Origin: Litoreibacter halocynthiae
Lineage (GTDB): Bacteria; Pseudomonadota; Alphaproteobacteria; Rhodobacterales; Rhodobacteraceae
Length of the DNA: 64,000 bases
Assembly (NCBI RefSeq): GCF_004365635.1
Contig: NZ_SOBH01000001.1
Span: 1,240,001-1,304,000, forward strand
Reading direction: 5' to 3'
Shown: positions 43,044-53,011 of the stretch, one piece after another
How positions within the stretch are numbered: position 1 is the stretch's first letter
Layout: the number at the start of each line of letters is the position of its first letter
Notes under the pieces: generated by a model
Told to the model about the DNA's origin: nothing
What the model saw: the letters and a program-made list of their open reading frames with translations, nothing else
Databases searched by the model: none
Translations under genes and position numbers: made by a program

Positions 43044-45716
43044 TTACTTCGGAGCGTCAGAGGCGTTCATCATCAGGTAGTCCATGACCAACGTTGCCTC
43101 GTCATCTTCCAGCCCTGCACGTGGGAACATCGACGGCGTGATGCCTTTCCACTGTTGCTGCGTGAAGTGCGTCACTTCGCGCGGAGCGTGGCAGACGGTG
43201 CAGCGCTCGAAGTAGATTTTCTCGCCCGGCGTCATGTCGGCGTACAAGGCTTCGGTCAGCGCTTCGAGACGGTCGAGACCAAGTTTGTCCTCGTCGATCT
43301 CTGCGATTTCCATGTCCTCGATGATCGCAGGTTTCTCATAGGCCATGTTTGGACCTTCGGGGTCTTCACATTTGCGCATGCTGCAAAGCGTGGTGTTCGC
43401 AGTCGTTGCCTGTGCCAGACCCGATGAGGGCTGGGTCGAGGTCAGGAAGTTCACCAGGCCGGAGTTACAGCGGCCCTTGCTGTCCAGCGACGGCCATGCA
43501 CCCTCGTAGAGCGAGATCACGCCCGGCATGATGTCGTCCGATACCACTGCACCGGCAATGACCGTGCCACGGTCGTTGTAGAGTTCGACCAGATCGCCAT
43601 CCTCGATGCCACGCGATGCGGCGTCCTCGGTGTTGATCCGAACCGGCTCACGGCCCTGCACCTTGTAGAGAGCACGCAGTTTTTCCGATTGGTCCATCTG
43701 GCTGTGCAGGCGGAACCATGGGTGCGGCGACACAACGTGCAACTGGCCTTCCTTGGCGTTGCCCAGATATTCGTGTTTCTCCATCCACATCGGCATGCCG
43801 GGCATATCGTCGATTTCCAGCTTGGCGAAGTCTTCGCAGAACATCTCGATCTTGCCGGATGCCGTGTGCAGCGGCGTGCCTTCGGGGTCGTTGTAGAACT
43901 CGCTGTGACGGGTCCACTGGCGGGCTTCTTCCGGCACGTCCTGACGGGCATAGCCTTTCTCCCAGAACTCTTCGAACGGGGTATGCTGCGCCGCGCTGGA
44001 TTTCTCGTAAGCCAGCTTGATGTGGTACATCTTGTCTTCGTTTTCGGTGAACTGCGTCCACAGGCCCAACTTATCGGCCAGCCCTTCGAAGATTTCATAG
44101 TCCGGCAGGCTCTCACCCACAGGCTCAATCACCTTTTTCATGGCGTAGATCTTGTCGTTGGAATAGGTGCCGCCCGAAGAAATGTCATCCTGTTCCAGCG
44201 TCGACGCGGCGGGCAGCACGATGTCGGCCCAGCGGGTCGCAGCGGTCCACCACACGTCGACACTGACCACAGTTTCGACCTTTTCAAGTGCACGGATCAG
44301 CCGGTTTGTATCCTGCTGGTGGCTCATGAAGTTGTTGCCTGCGTTGAAGACCAGCTTCACGTCAGGATAGGTGTGGGTGTTGCCGTTGTAGAAGACCTCC
44401 TTGCCGGGGTTTTCAAGCATTTCGGTGATCCGGCTGGCAGGGCAGACGCCTTTGACGAAGTTACGGCCCTGAGACATGCCCGCAGGGTTCGATTTACCCG
44501 AGGCAGGCATCCCGCCGTTGCCGTAGTGCCAGCTGAAGCCCACACCGCAACCCGGTTTGCCGATTTTGCCGGTGAGGGCAGCGAAGTTGATGATGGCCCA
44601 GTGGGTCATCTCGCCGTGTTGGGCGCGTTGCAGCGACCATGCACCGGCGATTTCGGTGTTGGACTTGGCGAACAGCTCGGCCATCTCGCGGATTTTGTCC
44701 GCTTCGATACCGGTGATTTCCGCGGCCCATTCGGGGGTCTTTGGCGTGTCGTCGGTTTCGCCTTTCAGATAGGCGATCCACTTGCCCGCGCCGACAGTAT
44801 ATTTGTCCATATAGGCGCGGTCTTCGAGACCTTGCTCCAGCACGTGGCTGGCCATGGCGCAGAACAGGGCCACGTCGGTGTTCGGTACAATCTTGACCCA
44901 GTCAGCGTTCAACATCTCATCAGATGCGGTGCGCTGCGGGTTGATGGAGACGAACTTGACGCCTGCATCGCGGATTTCTTCCCAGTGGGCATACATGCCG
45001 TGGTCGGCCACGCGATATTCGATACGGTTGTTCTTGATCGGGTCACAACCGACCAGCACGAACACATCTGTCTCGTCGCGAATGGTCTCCCACGCGGATT
45101 GCGCCGAGTAGACTTCCATGTCGCCGATGATGTGCGGCAGCGAGACCTGAGACGCACCGGCAGACCAGTCGCCGGACGTGTTGGTGCAACCACCGATGAG
45201 GTTGATCAAACGGCCCTGAAGCACGTTGGGGCGGAATGTACCCGCGTTCGACCAGCCGCCATAGGAAGAACTGAAGATCGCTTCGTTGCCGTGGTTCGCG
45301 GCGGTGTCCAACAGCGCCTTGGCGGTCAGGCTCCAGGCGGTGTCCCAGTCAACCTTGACGTATTCTTCCTTGCCGCGCAGTTCCGGTTTGGTCTCGCCGG
45401 TTTCCCAGCCCTCAAGATAGGACTTACGCACCATCGGGTAGTTGATCCGCGATTTGTCATAGGTCCGATCCATGACGCCATGGCTCAGCATTTCGGTGGG
45501 CCGCGCATCGATTTCCATGATGTTATTGACGCCGACCAGCTTGCCATCGCGCACGACAGCTTCAAACGGGCCGTAGTGGGTCGCATGGAAAATACGGTCT
45601 TTGAACGAGTTCGGATCCAGTGCGGCAAGCGCCGTCGAGCCCATCATGCTGGCTGTGCCGAATACGGCGGCACCACCTTGCAAAAACGCGCGGCGAGTAG
45701 GTTGATTGAATGACAT
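43044..45716 (-). CDS. torA: TMAO/DMSO reductase-type molybdoenzyme with fused C-terminal cytochrome c domain
   Basis: 890 residues. The Tat signal is TRRAFLQGG followed by a hydrophobic stretch, so it is exported folded to the periplasm. The molybdenum-binding region SSYGGWSNAG and the residues around GCTNTSGDWS match the TorA/DorA branch with a serine ligand and no iron-sulfur cluster. The last ~65 residues are a small cytochrome c domain: CTVCH (Cys839, Cys842, His843) with a likely Met ligand in PSMFPRAG. E. coli TorA (about 848 aa) lacks this and uses the separate pentahaem TorC. No torC or torD gene is seen here. The adjacent TorR/TorS/TorT set supports TMAO as substrate. Confidence 0.88.
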   Translation of the reverse strand: MSFNQPTRRAFLQGGAAVFGTASMMGSTALAALDPNSFKDRIFHATHYGPFEAVVRDGKLVGVNNIMEIDARPTEMLSHGVMDRTYDKSRINYPMVRKSYLEGWETGETKPELRGKEEYVKVDWDTAWSLTAKALLDTAANHGNEAIFSSSYGGWSNAGTFRPNVLQGRLINLIGGCTNTSGDWSAGASQVSLPHIIGDMEVYSAQSAWETIRDETDVFVLVGCDPIKNNRIEYRVADHGMYAHWEEIRDAGVKFVSINPQRTASDEMLNADWVKIVPNTDVALFCAMASHVLEQGLEDRAYMDKYTVGAGKWIAYLKGETDDTPKTPEWAAEITGIEADKIREMAELFAKSNTEIAGAWSLQRAQHGEMTHWAIINFAALTGKIGKPGCGVGFSWHYGNGGMPASGKSNPAGMSQGRNFVKGVCPASRITEMLENPGKEVFYNGNTHTYPDVKLVFNAGNNFMSHQQDTNRLIRALEKVETVVSVDVWWTAATRWADIVLPAASTLEQDDISSGGTYSNDKIYAMKKVIEPVGESLPDYEIFEGLADKLGLWTQFTENEDKMYHIKLAYEKSSAAQHTPFEEFWEKGYARQDVPEEARQWTRHSEFYNDPEGTPLHTASGKIEMFCEDFAKLEIDDMPGMPMWMEKHEYLGNAKEGQLHVVSPHPWFRLHSQMDQSEKLRALYKVQGREPVRINTEDAASRGIEDGDLVELYNDRGTVIAGAVVSDDIMPGVISLYEGAWPSLDSKGRCNSGLVNFLTSTQPSSGLAQATTANTTLCSMRKCEDPEGPNMAYEKPAIIEDMEIAEIDEDKLGLDRLEALTEALYADMTPGEKIYFERCTVCHAPREVTHFTQQQWKGITPSMFPRAGLEDDEATLVMDYLMMNASDAPK

Positions 45717-45832
45717 GCGTGCCTCCTATGGCTGACTATCTGGGCATGACACTACTATTCAGGGCTTTGGTGGACTTTGACTTTGCGCAAGAGAGCTTGT
45801 TCGAAGATGTAAAGATTTGTAATGATGACGGT
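45717..45832. promoter_or_regulatory. Divergent torA-torR control region
   Basis: 116 bases hold both promoters. A direct repeat GACTTT-GACTTT lies at about 45773-45785. CTTGTTCGAAG near 45795 shares part of the E. coli tor-box consensus CTGTTCATAT, but the match is weak. The best guess is that TorR binds here; no site is firmly identified. Confidence 0.35.
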
Positions 45833-46537
45833 ATGGCCCAACACATCCTCATTGTCGAAGACGACCGCACCACCCGCCTGCGCCTTGCAGCATATCTACG
45901 TGAGCAGGGGCATCGCGTCAGCGAGGCTGAAAATGCCGAAAGTATGGAGAACACCATCAGCGTGGACCCGCCCGAGTTGCTGCTGATCGACATCAACCTC
46001 GAGGGCAAAGACGGGCTGACAATCACCCGTGAACAGCGGGCCGTTTCACGGGTCGGGATCATCCTGTTGACCGCCCGCGACGATCAGGTGGACAAGATCG
46101 TAGGGCTGGAGATGGGCGCGGACGACTACGTAACCAAGCCGTTCGACAAGCGCGAACTGGCGGCGCGGGTCAAGAACCTGCTGGCGCGGATCGCCGACAT
46201 CGGGCAGGCACCGCAGGGTGCGCCACCCGTGGAGGATTTCGGCCCGTGGTGTTTTGACCGCATCCGGCGCAGGCTGGTGTCCGCAGCACGCACAGAGACG
46301 CTGACCGTGCAGGAATTCGAAGTGATGTCAGCTCTTGCGGATCATCCGGGCCAGACCCTGAGCCGCGCGCGCCTCTCGGAGATGATCGGGCGTGGGTCGC
46401 ATCGCTCTAACGACAGGATGATTGATGTGGTGGTCGGGCGGCTTCGCAAGAAGCTGGAAAATGACCCGACCAAGCCTGAGTGGATCCTGACAGAACACGG
46501 TCAGGGCTATCATTTCGTTGATCCGGCATCGGTTTGA
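45833..46537 (+). CDS. torR: OmpR-type response regulator TorR
   Basis: 234 residues: receiver domain with acidic pocket E9-D10-D11 and phosphoacceptor Asp53 (LLLIDINLEG), Lys in TKPFDKREL, then a winged-helix effector domain ending in ILTEHGQGYHFV. It should be phosphorylated by TorS and activate torA, from which it is divergent. I start it at ATG 45833, where the receiver begins; the open frame extends into the torA start region. Its 3' end overlaps the end of torS by 28 bases on the opposite strand. Confidence 0.85.
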   Translation: MAQHILIVEDDRTTRLRLAAYLREQGHRVSEAENAESMENTISVDPPELLLIDINLEGKDGLTITREQRAVSRVGIILLTARDDQVDKIVGLEMGADDYVTKPFDKRELAARVKNLLARIADIGQAPQGAPPVEDFGPWCFDRIRRRLVSAARTETLTVQEFEVMSALADHPGQTLSRARLSEMIGRGSHRSNDRMIDVVVGRLRKKLENDPTKPEWILTEHGQGYHFVDPASV

Positions 46538-49290
46538 AGACCCGCCTGCCCCGCCGCGGCCCTCAGGATCACGGCGGCTTCGTCTGCGCTGGAGTCTACC
46601 TGCTTGAGCAATTCATCGTCGGCCCCCTGCTCCGCCGTTTCGACCTTCGCCAAATCTGAACAAAACTGGTGTAGCTGAAAATTCGACGCGGCCCCCTTCA
46701 GTCGATGCGCCGCTTTGCGCTGTTGCTCGACGGGGCCGCTGCGGATGCTCTTCATTGCGGCAGGCAAGTCTGCCAGAAACTCGCGCAGGATCAGCCCGGT
46801 GGTCTCCGGTCCAAGATCCGAGACATCGCCGCGAATGCTGTCGAGGACAGCGTCGCCGCTTTGCGACGCATCTTCCGGCGCAGATGCGCTCAACACCTCG
46901 GTCAAAGCCCGCGGCGAAATCGGCTTGGACAGGATATGCGCAACGCCAAGGCGGTCGCGGTTCTCTTTTGTGTCGTCAATCAAATGCGCTGTTAAGGCGA
47001 CCAGCAAAGGCGCGCCCGGCATTGCGTTAATCCGGGCCGCCACCTCCTCGCCGCGCATGTCCGGCAGATCAAGGTCGATCAGGATCAAGTCAAAACTGGC
47101 AGTTTTAGCGGCTTCAACTCCCGTCGTTCCGGTCGCGGCCAAGCTGACCGTACATCCCAGCCGCTCAAGATACCCGCGCGCCACGATCAGGTTCACTGCG
47201 TGGTCGTCGATCACCAGAACGTCGCGGCCCAGATTGCCTGTTGGCATCTGTGCATCATCATCGGCAATCGACGCCAGATCACCCGTCTCCAAGGGAGCGG
47301 TCAGGGTGAAGCGGCTGCCGATCCCAAGCTCGCTTTCCACGCTCAATGCCCCGCCTAATGCTTCGGTCAGCTTGCGCGAAATCGCAAGCCCAAGGCCAAG
47401 CCCTTCGATACCAGAGCGACGGGCCTCCTCGGTGCGCGCATAAGCGTCGAAGGCGTGGTCAATCGTCTCGCGGGTCATGCCAACGCCGGTATCGGACACC
47501 GCAAAGCTCACCACGGGCTGGCCGGTCTCGGGGGACATGGCATGATCTACCGACAGCGTTACCGTTCCGCGCTTGGTGTATTTCACGGCGTTGGAGATCA
47601 GGTTGCCAACGATCTGACGCAGTTTCACCACATCTCCGAACAGAACCAACGGCGCGTCTTCGGCAAGGTCTATGACAACCTCCAGCTTCTTGTCTGCCGC
47701 CAGTGACTGCAATTGATGCCCAAGCTGGCCAACAAGCTCCCGCAGCGGAAAATGCACCGGATTACCGCGATTGGCCCGATCTTCGCTGCTTGCGTAGTCG
47801 AGAATGTCATTTGTGATATCCACAAGATCACGGGCCGATTTATGCGCGGTCTTGACCCGTTCGCGATGATCGTCGTCAACCGCTTCGCTTTCCAGCAGCG
47901 ACAGCATCCCGATAATGCCGTTCAAAGGGGTACGAATTTCGTGGCTCATACGTGCAAGAAACTCCGTCTTGCTGCGGTCGGCCGCTTCGGCCTCGGCGCG
48001 GGCAGCGTCAACGGCTTTCATCTCGGCCACCACATCCCCTGTCCGCGCGAGTACCGCATCCTCCAGATGTGTTTGCAAGCGGGTGGCATCAATCGCGCGC
48101 CGGCGCAAAATGTTGAGCGCCTTTTCCATGCGCCCGATTTCATCATGGCCGGTGATCGACAGCGGTTTGCCATAGGTTCCTTCCGCTACCGCCACGATGC
48201 GGCGCGACAGGTTCCCCAGCCGAGCGACCAACTGCCGGCGGGCGTATTGCCACAGAATTGCACCAGCGATCACCGCTGCGGCGACAATCGCAAGAAGTCC
48301 CATGGTCATCAGGGATGCGCGTCGCTGGGCGGTCGCAATTTTCTCTAATCCTTGCGCCTGCACAATGTCGCGAGCTTCTCGCGCCTGAACCGACATGACG
48401 GAAATGACGTCCGTCAGTTTTTCGCTATCCACCGCAATTGCCGCGTGCAATGCGGCTCGCTTTTCCTGAAGCTTGATCATCCCTTCGGGGGCCAACGCCT
48501 GCCTGAAGCGTTGCAGCAACTCCTCCGCTTCGGTCCGCGCCGTGAGCGATGGCATATAGCTGATGCGTCGCCCCGCAAGCACCAGACGCTCTGCCAGAAG
48601 TGTTTGCAGGTTTTCCAATTCCTCCGGCGCGAAAAGGCGTGGCACCTGTTGCAATTGCAACCGTCCGGCTTCGGTGATGCGCGCAAGCTCGGTCAGCCGC
48701 TCGAAAGCAAAGAAGTACTGGTCTGCAAGCGTATCAAGCGCGGGGCGTGGGCTGATATCCGGTTCCGAGTAGATATTCGCGATGCCGGCCGTAATTCTAA
48801 GCCGCGCAAGATCGGTTTCCGCCTCGATTAACGCGTCCAGACGCCCCCCAACCCGCGCGATATCGCGACTTTCCTCGGCAATCTGCTGCGCCAGGCGCAA
48901 TTCTTCATGCGCGTTGTCGGTCATTCGGGCGATAATCTGACCAGCCTGCCCTTCCTGCTGCGTCGTTTGCACCGCAGGGCTCATGTTCCGAAGTTCCCGG
49001 GCGCCGGTCTCAATGCGTTCGACTGCAGCCTTTAGCGCGCCAGATATCCGCTCAAGACCGTCTTTCGTATCCGCCTGAACGAAGGTGGCGGCCAGCGACC
49101 CGACCAGTTCCGCCGACGCGCCGACCCTGCTTGCAAGCTCCATCGCCGGAAGGTTGCTCTGGATCAGATCGCCATGCGAGCGCACCAGATACCGGTTGAC
49201 GCCAATCGCGGCCACCCCCACCATTATGGCCAAAACCGCCATTGCAGAGAGAATCTGGATCAGCCGCGTGTCAAATCTCGTTCGTTTCAT
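46510..49290 (-). CDS. torS: Hybrid sensor histidine kinase TorS
   Basis: 926 residues. The order is: TM1 (about 12-32), periplasmic helical sensor (about 35-330), TM2 (about 333-353), HAMP, HisKA with MSHEIRTPLNG (His450), HATPase with the GLGLGLAISRKL box, a receiver domain (DVLVIDDHAVN, then LILIDLDLPDM) and a C-terminal Hpt domain with HRLKGAASNF (His862). This tripartite layout is that of E. coli TorS. It should sense TMAO through TorT and relay phosphate to TorR. It is convergent with torR and its 5' end overlaps the divergent torT start. Confidence 0.88.
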   Translation of the reverse strand: MKRTRFDTRLIQILSAMAVLAIMVGVAAIGVNRYLVRSHGDLIQSNLPAMELASRVGASAELVGSLAATFVQADTKDGLERISGALKAAVERIETGARELRNMSPAVQTTQQEGQAGQIIARMTDNAHEELRLAQQIAEESRDIARVGGRLDALIEAETDLARLRITAGIANIYSEPDISPRPALDTLADQYFFAFERLTELARITEAGRLQLQQVPRLFAPEELENLQTLLAERLVLAGRRISYMPSLTARTEAEELLQRFRQALAPEGMIKLQEKRAALHAAIAVDSEKLTDVISVMSVQAREARDIVQAQGLEKIATAQRRASLMTMGLLAIVAAAVIAGAILWQYARRQLVARLGNLSRRIVAVAEGTYGKPLSITGHDEIGRMEKALNILRRRAIDATRLQTHLEDAVLARTGDVVAEMKAVDAARAEAEAADRSKTEFLARMSHEIRTPLNGIIGMLSLLESEAVDDDHRERVKTAHKSARDLVDITNDILDYASSEDRANRGNPVHFPLRELVGQLGHQLQSLAADKKLEVVIDLAEDAPLVLFGDVVKLRQIVGNLISNAVKYTKRGTVTLSVDHAMSPETGQPVVSFAVSDTGVGMTRETIDHAFDAYARTEEARRSGIEGLGLGLAISRKLTEALGGALSVESELGIGSRFTLTAPLETGDLASIADDDAQMPTGNLGRDVLVIDDHAVNLIVARGYLERLGCTVSLAATGTTGVEAAKTASFDLILIDLDLPDMRGEEVAARINAMPGAPLLVALTAHLIDDTKENRDRLGVAHILSKPISPRALTEVLSASAPEDASQSGDAVLDSIRGDVSDLGPETTGLILREFLADLPAAMKSIRSGPVEQQRKAAHRLKGAASNFQLHQFCSDLAKVETAEQGADDELLKQVDSSADEAAVILRAAAGQAGLQTDAGSTK

Positions 49291-50266
49291 AGCCAGACAT
49301 TACGGGGCGACATCTGCCTGTTCAATCGGCGTTGCGGCTCTTTGTGTTGCTGTCCTGTCCAGCGCCGCAGTGGCCGAGCCGAAACGGCTGTTTTGCGCGC
49401 TCATTCCCCATTTTAAGGACGAATACTGGCTCAGCGTCGGCTACGGGCTTGAGCAGGAGGCGAAACGCGAAAACGTCGATCTGCTGTTCTTCGAGGCCGG
49501 AGGCTATCGTGCGCGCGCACAGCAGATTGAGCAACTTGATCTATGCGTCAAACGCGGCGTGGACGCGGTCCTGATCGGGGCAGTCACATCGGATCATCCC
49601 GACCTGATCACTGCCATCGACGATGCCGCTGGGAGCATCCCGATCTTCGGACTGGTCAACGAATTGCACGCCGGCACGCTCCGCGGTCGTATCGGCGTGG
49701 ACTGGCAGGACATGGGGGCCGTCGTCGGACGCTATTTGAGCGAGCTGCACCCGGACGGATCACCGCCGCAAACCGCAGTATTCATTACCGGACCGCCTAT
49801 GGCGGGATGGACCGGCCCGCTTGAAGCCGGACTGCGAGACGGGCTGACAGATAGCGCGGTGACACTCACAGGCGTCTACGGTGCCGATACCGGTCTGCGA
49901 GCGCAACTGGCGCTTGTTGAGACCGCGCTTGAGGAGTACCCGAACGCGGATTATCTCATCGGCAGCGCACCCGCTGTCGAGGCGGCGATCGGTTTGCTGG
50001 CGTCGCGACCGGGCGCGGAAGGACCGCTGCTTGTGGCGACATATGCGAACCATACAATCAAGCGCGGCCTGATGAATGGGAGCGTGCTGGCTGCATCTTT
50101 CGACGACCCCATGCGGCAGGGCCGGATGGCAATTCGCCAAGCCACGTCAATAACGTCTGCGCCTGTGGGCCCCGCCGGTCCCGGAGTCCTGCTTTTGACA
50201 AACGGAGACGACAATCTGAGTGATATTCGTATGTCGCCTGCCGGATATTTCCCATCAATCCAGTAA
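49268..50266 (+). CDS. torT: Periplasmic TMAO-binding protein TorT
   Basis: About 332 residues of the LacI/ribose-binding periplasmic fold. The mature part begins after ...SSAAVA-EPKRL and continues FCALIPHFKDEYWLSVGYGL; later LIGAVTSDHPDLI and PPMAGWTGPLE. TorT binds TMAO and controls TorS. The start is uncertain: GTG at 49268 gives a good signal peptide (basic N-region, hydrophobic core, AVA cleavage site) and overlaps the torS start by 23 bases on the other strand. The frame is open further left, but only inside torS. The length is close to E. coli TorT (342 aa). Confidence 0.8.
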   Translation: MSNLVRFIARHYGATSACSIGVAALCVAVLSSAAVAEPKRLFCALIPHFKDEYWLSVGYGLEQEAKRENVDLLFFEAGGYRARAQQIEQLDLCVKRGVDAVLIGAVTSDHPDLITAIDDAAGSIPIFGLVNELHAGTLRGRIGVDWQDMGAVVGRYLSELHPDGSPPQTAVFITGPPMAGWTGPLEAGLRDGLTDSAVTLTGVYGADTGLRAQLALVETALEEYPNADYLIGSAPAVEAAIGLLASRPGAEGPLLVATYANHTIKRGLMNGSVLAASFDDPMRQGRMAIRQATSITSAPVGPAGPGVLLLTNGDDNLSDIRMSPAGYFPSIQ

Positions 50267-50454
50267 AAGCACATCAAACATACGGCTGACTCTAGACCGC
50301 GCAGCTCACTGACAACATGCCGTTAGACCTATCCTGGCGATTAGCGACTTCAGTTTGATCCAAGTTAAGGCACTGATCCTCTAGTCCAATGTAGCCATGC
50401 AATTCGTCGCATTGCTCAATCGTTGGGCAACGTCGATTTATCAAGGAGATAGAT

Positions 50455-51840
50455 GTGGGATTGATCGGGATATTTCTGTCTCTGGGTCTGCTGATGTACC
50501 TCGCATATCGCGGGTTAAATGTGTTGATCCTTGCGCCGGGATTGGCCCTGCTGGCGGTCTTGATGAGTGGCAACTTACCCGTTCTGGCGACCTACACGCA
50601 GGTCTTCATGAACGCGCTTGGCGGGTACGTCATCCTCTATTTCCCGTTGTTCCTGCTGGGGGCCATTTTCGGCAAGGTCATGGCCGACAGCGGCTCTGCA
50701 CGCGTGATCGCCGAGCAAATTATCGAGGGCCTTGGCGTAGACAGGGCGATTGCCGCGGTGGTTCTGGCGTGCGGCGTGTTAACCTTCGGCGGCGTATCCT
50801 TGTTTGTCGTGGCATTTGCCATCTATCCCATCGCCAACTCGCTTTTCCGGCAGGCCGATATTCCCAAACGTCTGCTGCCCGCCGCTATAGCATTGGGGTC
50901 ATTCACCTTCACCATGACCGCCCTGCCCGGCACGCCTGCGATCCAGAACGCGATCCCGATGCCTTTCTTCGGCACCAACGCCTTTGCGGCCCCCATACTG
51001 GGTACGCTGGCCGGGTTGATCATGCTGCTAGGGGGGCTTGTATGGTTGAACCGGCGCGCGGCGGCTGCAAAGGCGCGCGGCGAGGGCTATGGCACACATA
51101 AAACGACCGCCGCCGATGCGGCCTTGCCTGACGGCGTGCAGTTGCCGGCCTTTGTACTGGCAATTGCTCCGGTCGTGTCCGTGATCGCGCTGAACGCGGC
51201 GTTCACCTATCTGGTGTTTCCCAATATGGACGCCGCCTATCTGGCAGAGCCGCAATACGGGGCAACCTCGCTGAAATCGGTCGCGGGCATTTGGGCGATT
51301 ATCCTAGCGTTGGTGATTTCGATCCTGATGGCGGTTGTGGCGAACTGGAAGCGGTTCGACGACGTCAAAGACAGTGTCAATCAGGGTACGATGGGCTCGC
51401 TGCTGCCGATCTTCAACACTGCATCCGAGGTCGGATACGGTGCGGTGATAGCCTCCTTGCCCGCCTTCCTGATCGTCCGTGACAGTGTCTTAGGCATCTT
51501 CCCTGACAACCCGTTGGCCTCGCTTGCAGTTGCGGTCAACGTGCTGGCGGGGATTACCGGATCGGCTTCCGGTGGTATGTCCATCGCGCTGAATGCGTTG
51601 GGCGAGCAGTTCGCAGCCATGGGTCAGGCCCAAGGGGTCAGCATGGGGCTGATGCACCGTGTCACGGCCCTGTCGTCAGGCGGCTTCGACGCCCTGCCCC
51701 ACAACGGCGCGGTGATCACCTTGTTGGGCATCTGCGGGCTGACTCACAAGCAAAGCTACGGCGACATCTTCGTCTGCGCGGTGGCGATCCCAGTGCTGGC
51801 AACCGTCACAGTGATCGTGCTTGGATCGGTTTCCTTCTGA
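50455..51840 (+). CDS. GntP-family permease
   Basis: 461 residues with about 12 membrane segments. Matching blocks are LFLLGAIFGKVMADSGSA and FTMTALPGTPAIQNAIPMPFFG, typical of the gluconate:H+ symporter family, whose members also carry other hydroxy or oxo acids. It begins with GTG behind AAGGAGAT. It stands 188 bases after torT with no obvious sugar-acid catabolic genes next to it, so the substrate is not indicated. Confidence 0.8.
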   Translation: MGLIGIFLSLGLLMYLAYRGLNVLILAPGLALLAVLMSGNLPVLATYTQVFMNALGGYVILYFPLFLLGAIFGKVMADSGSARVIAEQIIEGLGVDRAIAAVVLACGVLTFGGVSLFVVAFAIYPIANSLFRQADIPKRLLPAAIALGSFTFTMTALPGTPAIQNAIPMPFFGTNAFAAPILGTLAGLIMLLGGLVWLNRRAAAAKARGEGYGTHKTTAADAALPDGVQLPAFVLAIAPVVSVIALNAAFTYLVFPNMDAAYLAEPQYGATSLKSVAGIWAIILALVISILMAVVANWKRFDDVKDSVNQGTMGSLLPIFNTASEVGYGAVIASLPAFLIVRDSVLGIFPDNPLASLAVAVNVLAGITGSASGGMSIALNALGEQFAAMGQAQGVSMGLMHRVTALSSGGFDALPHNGAVITLLGICGLTHKQSYGDIFVCAVAIPVLATVTVIVLGSVSF

Positions 51841-51886
51841 CACGAAAAACAAGATCAAGCGCCTCGAGCCATGACGCGGCCAACTG

Positions 51887-52714
51887 CTACCCTATGCGAC
51901 CCGCGATCAGGACGTCACAAGCAGCATGGCCAAGCAGCAGGTTTGCTGTACTTCCCGGTACCAGCGACTTGAGGCCCGTCTTTTGAGTCCGTCCGAATGC
52001 AAGTAAGTCCGGCTTGATCTGCGCGGCACAGTTCAAGAGTTCATCACCCGCGATACCGCTTCTAATGGTTACCTGAGGCTCGATATCCCGAAGCTTTCCG
52101 TCCGGCACGCTCTTCAGTATCTCGGTGACATGACCCGAAACCATATCGTTGACGTTGTTCAACTCCTTCAAACAATTGCCGTCAGCACCGGTCACACTTG
52201 CAATCAAAAGCTCGGCGTCGGGTGCCAGCCCTGCCGCAAGCTCCAGCGCCGCGCGCGACCCCAATGTGTGATCAAACGCGACGAGTGATTTACCATACAG
52301 GGCATAAGGACGGTTTTTCACGACCAGTATGGGCGAACCAATCCGGGCAACAGCCTTGTCGGCGGTCGTTCCATAGAAAACCGCCATAGGCGTCAATTCG
52401 CGGCTGGGGCCCATGACCACAAGATCGGGATGGAACGAATCTACCGCCGCGACCAATTCCGAGATCGGGTCACCGGAAACCACTTTGATCTGATGGCGCA
52501 ATGCGCCTCTTTTCGCAGCAGATATATCTGGCAATTGGGATTTCTGAATTTGCTCTTCAAGTTCCGAAATCCGGACGGCTGCATTCGCGGCACGAGGGTC
52601 GGTTACATGAAATATGAGCAACTCAGCGTCGTGTTGGATCGACAACATCATGGCGCGATGCAGGGCGCGATCAGAATGAGCGTCGAGATCTGTAGCATAG
52701 AGAATTCGTTTCAT
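51887..52714 (-). CDS. Tandem universal stress protein (UspA)
   Basis: 275 residues made of two Usp domains. The first starts MKRILYATDLDAHSDRAL. The first nucleotide-binding loop is GPSRELTPMAVFYGTTADKA, and the second contains VPGSTANLLLGHAACDVLI (G-2x-G-9x-like spacing with GS). Members bind ATP or AMP and protect during starvation, oxygen limitation or oxidative stress. It is convergent with the GntP gene and divergent from the phospholipase D gene. First of three Usp genes in the last 12 kb. Confidence 0.85.
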   Translation of the reverse strand: MKRILYATDLDAHSDRALHRAMMLSIQHDAELLIFHVTDPRAANAAVRISELEEQIQKSQLPDISAAKRGALRHQIKVVSGDPISELVAAVDSFHPDLVVMGPSRELTPMAVFYGTTADKAVARIGSPILVVKNRPYALYGKSLVAFDHTLGSRAALELAAGLAPDAELLIASVTGADGNCLKELNNVNDMVSGHVTEILKSVPDGKLRDIEPQVTIRSGIAGDELLNCAAQIKPDLLAFGRTQKTGLKSLVPGSTANLLLGHAACDVLIAGRIG

Positions 52715-53011
52715 GGCGACCTTACTTTCCGTGGCAGTTCAATCGTTTCAATTTCAACGCGATGCCACCCGAACACGTCCAGGAACATCGGGGGTTTTTC
52801 GCAAGCTTGGCGCTTCTGGGCGGCAAACACCTTAACCTTAATCAACGACTAGTATGCCCTTGCGGGGTATCTTGTCTGATCTGAGGCTGGACAACCTTGC
52901 GATGACCCACGACATTGGGCTTTGAGCAGTGCGATTGTGCTCAGTTTGCGTCGGACCATCGTCCCATTTGCGCGCGGCTCCATCTGGTACAGGTAAGGGG
53001 AAGTTGAATAG

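Noticed and set aside
43689..45713. Long + strand open frame opposite torA (about 670 codons)
   Set aside because: Same cause; torA motifs, Tat signal and haem motif prove the - strand gene.
45790..45806. A tor box in the torA-torR spacer
   Set aside because: The best candidate shares only about six of ten positions with the E. coli consensus; kept only as a weak note in the spacer entry.
52715..53011. FNR/Crp-type TTGAT-N4-ATCAA boxes upstream of the Usp and PLD genes
   Set aside because: I scanned this and nearby spacers by eye and found no convincing match.
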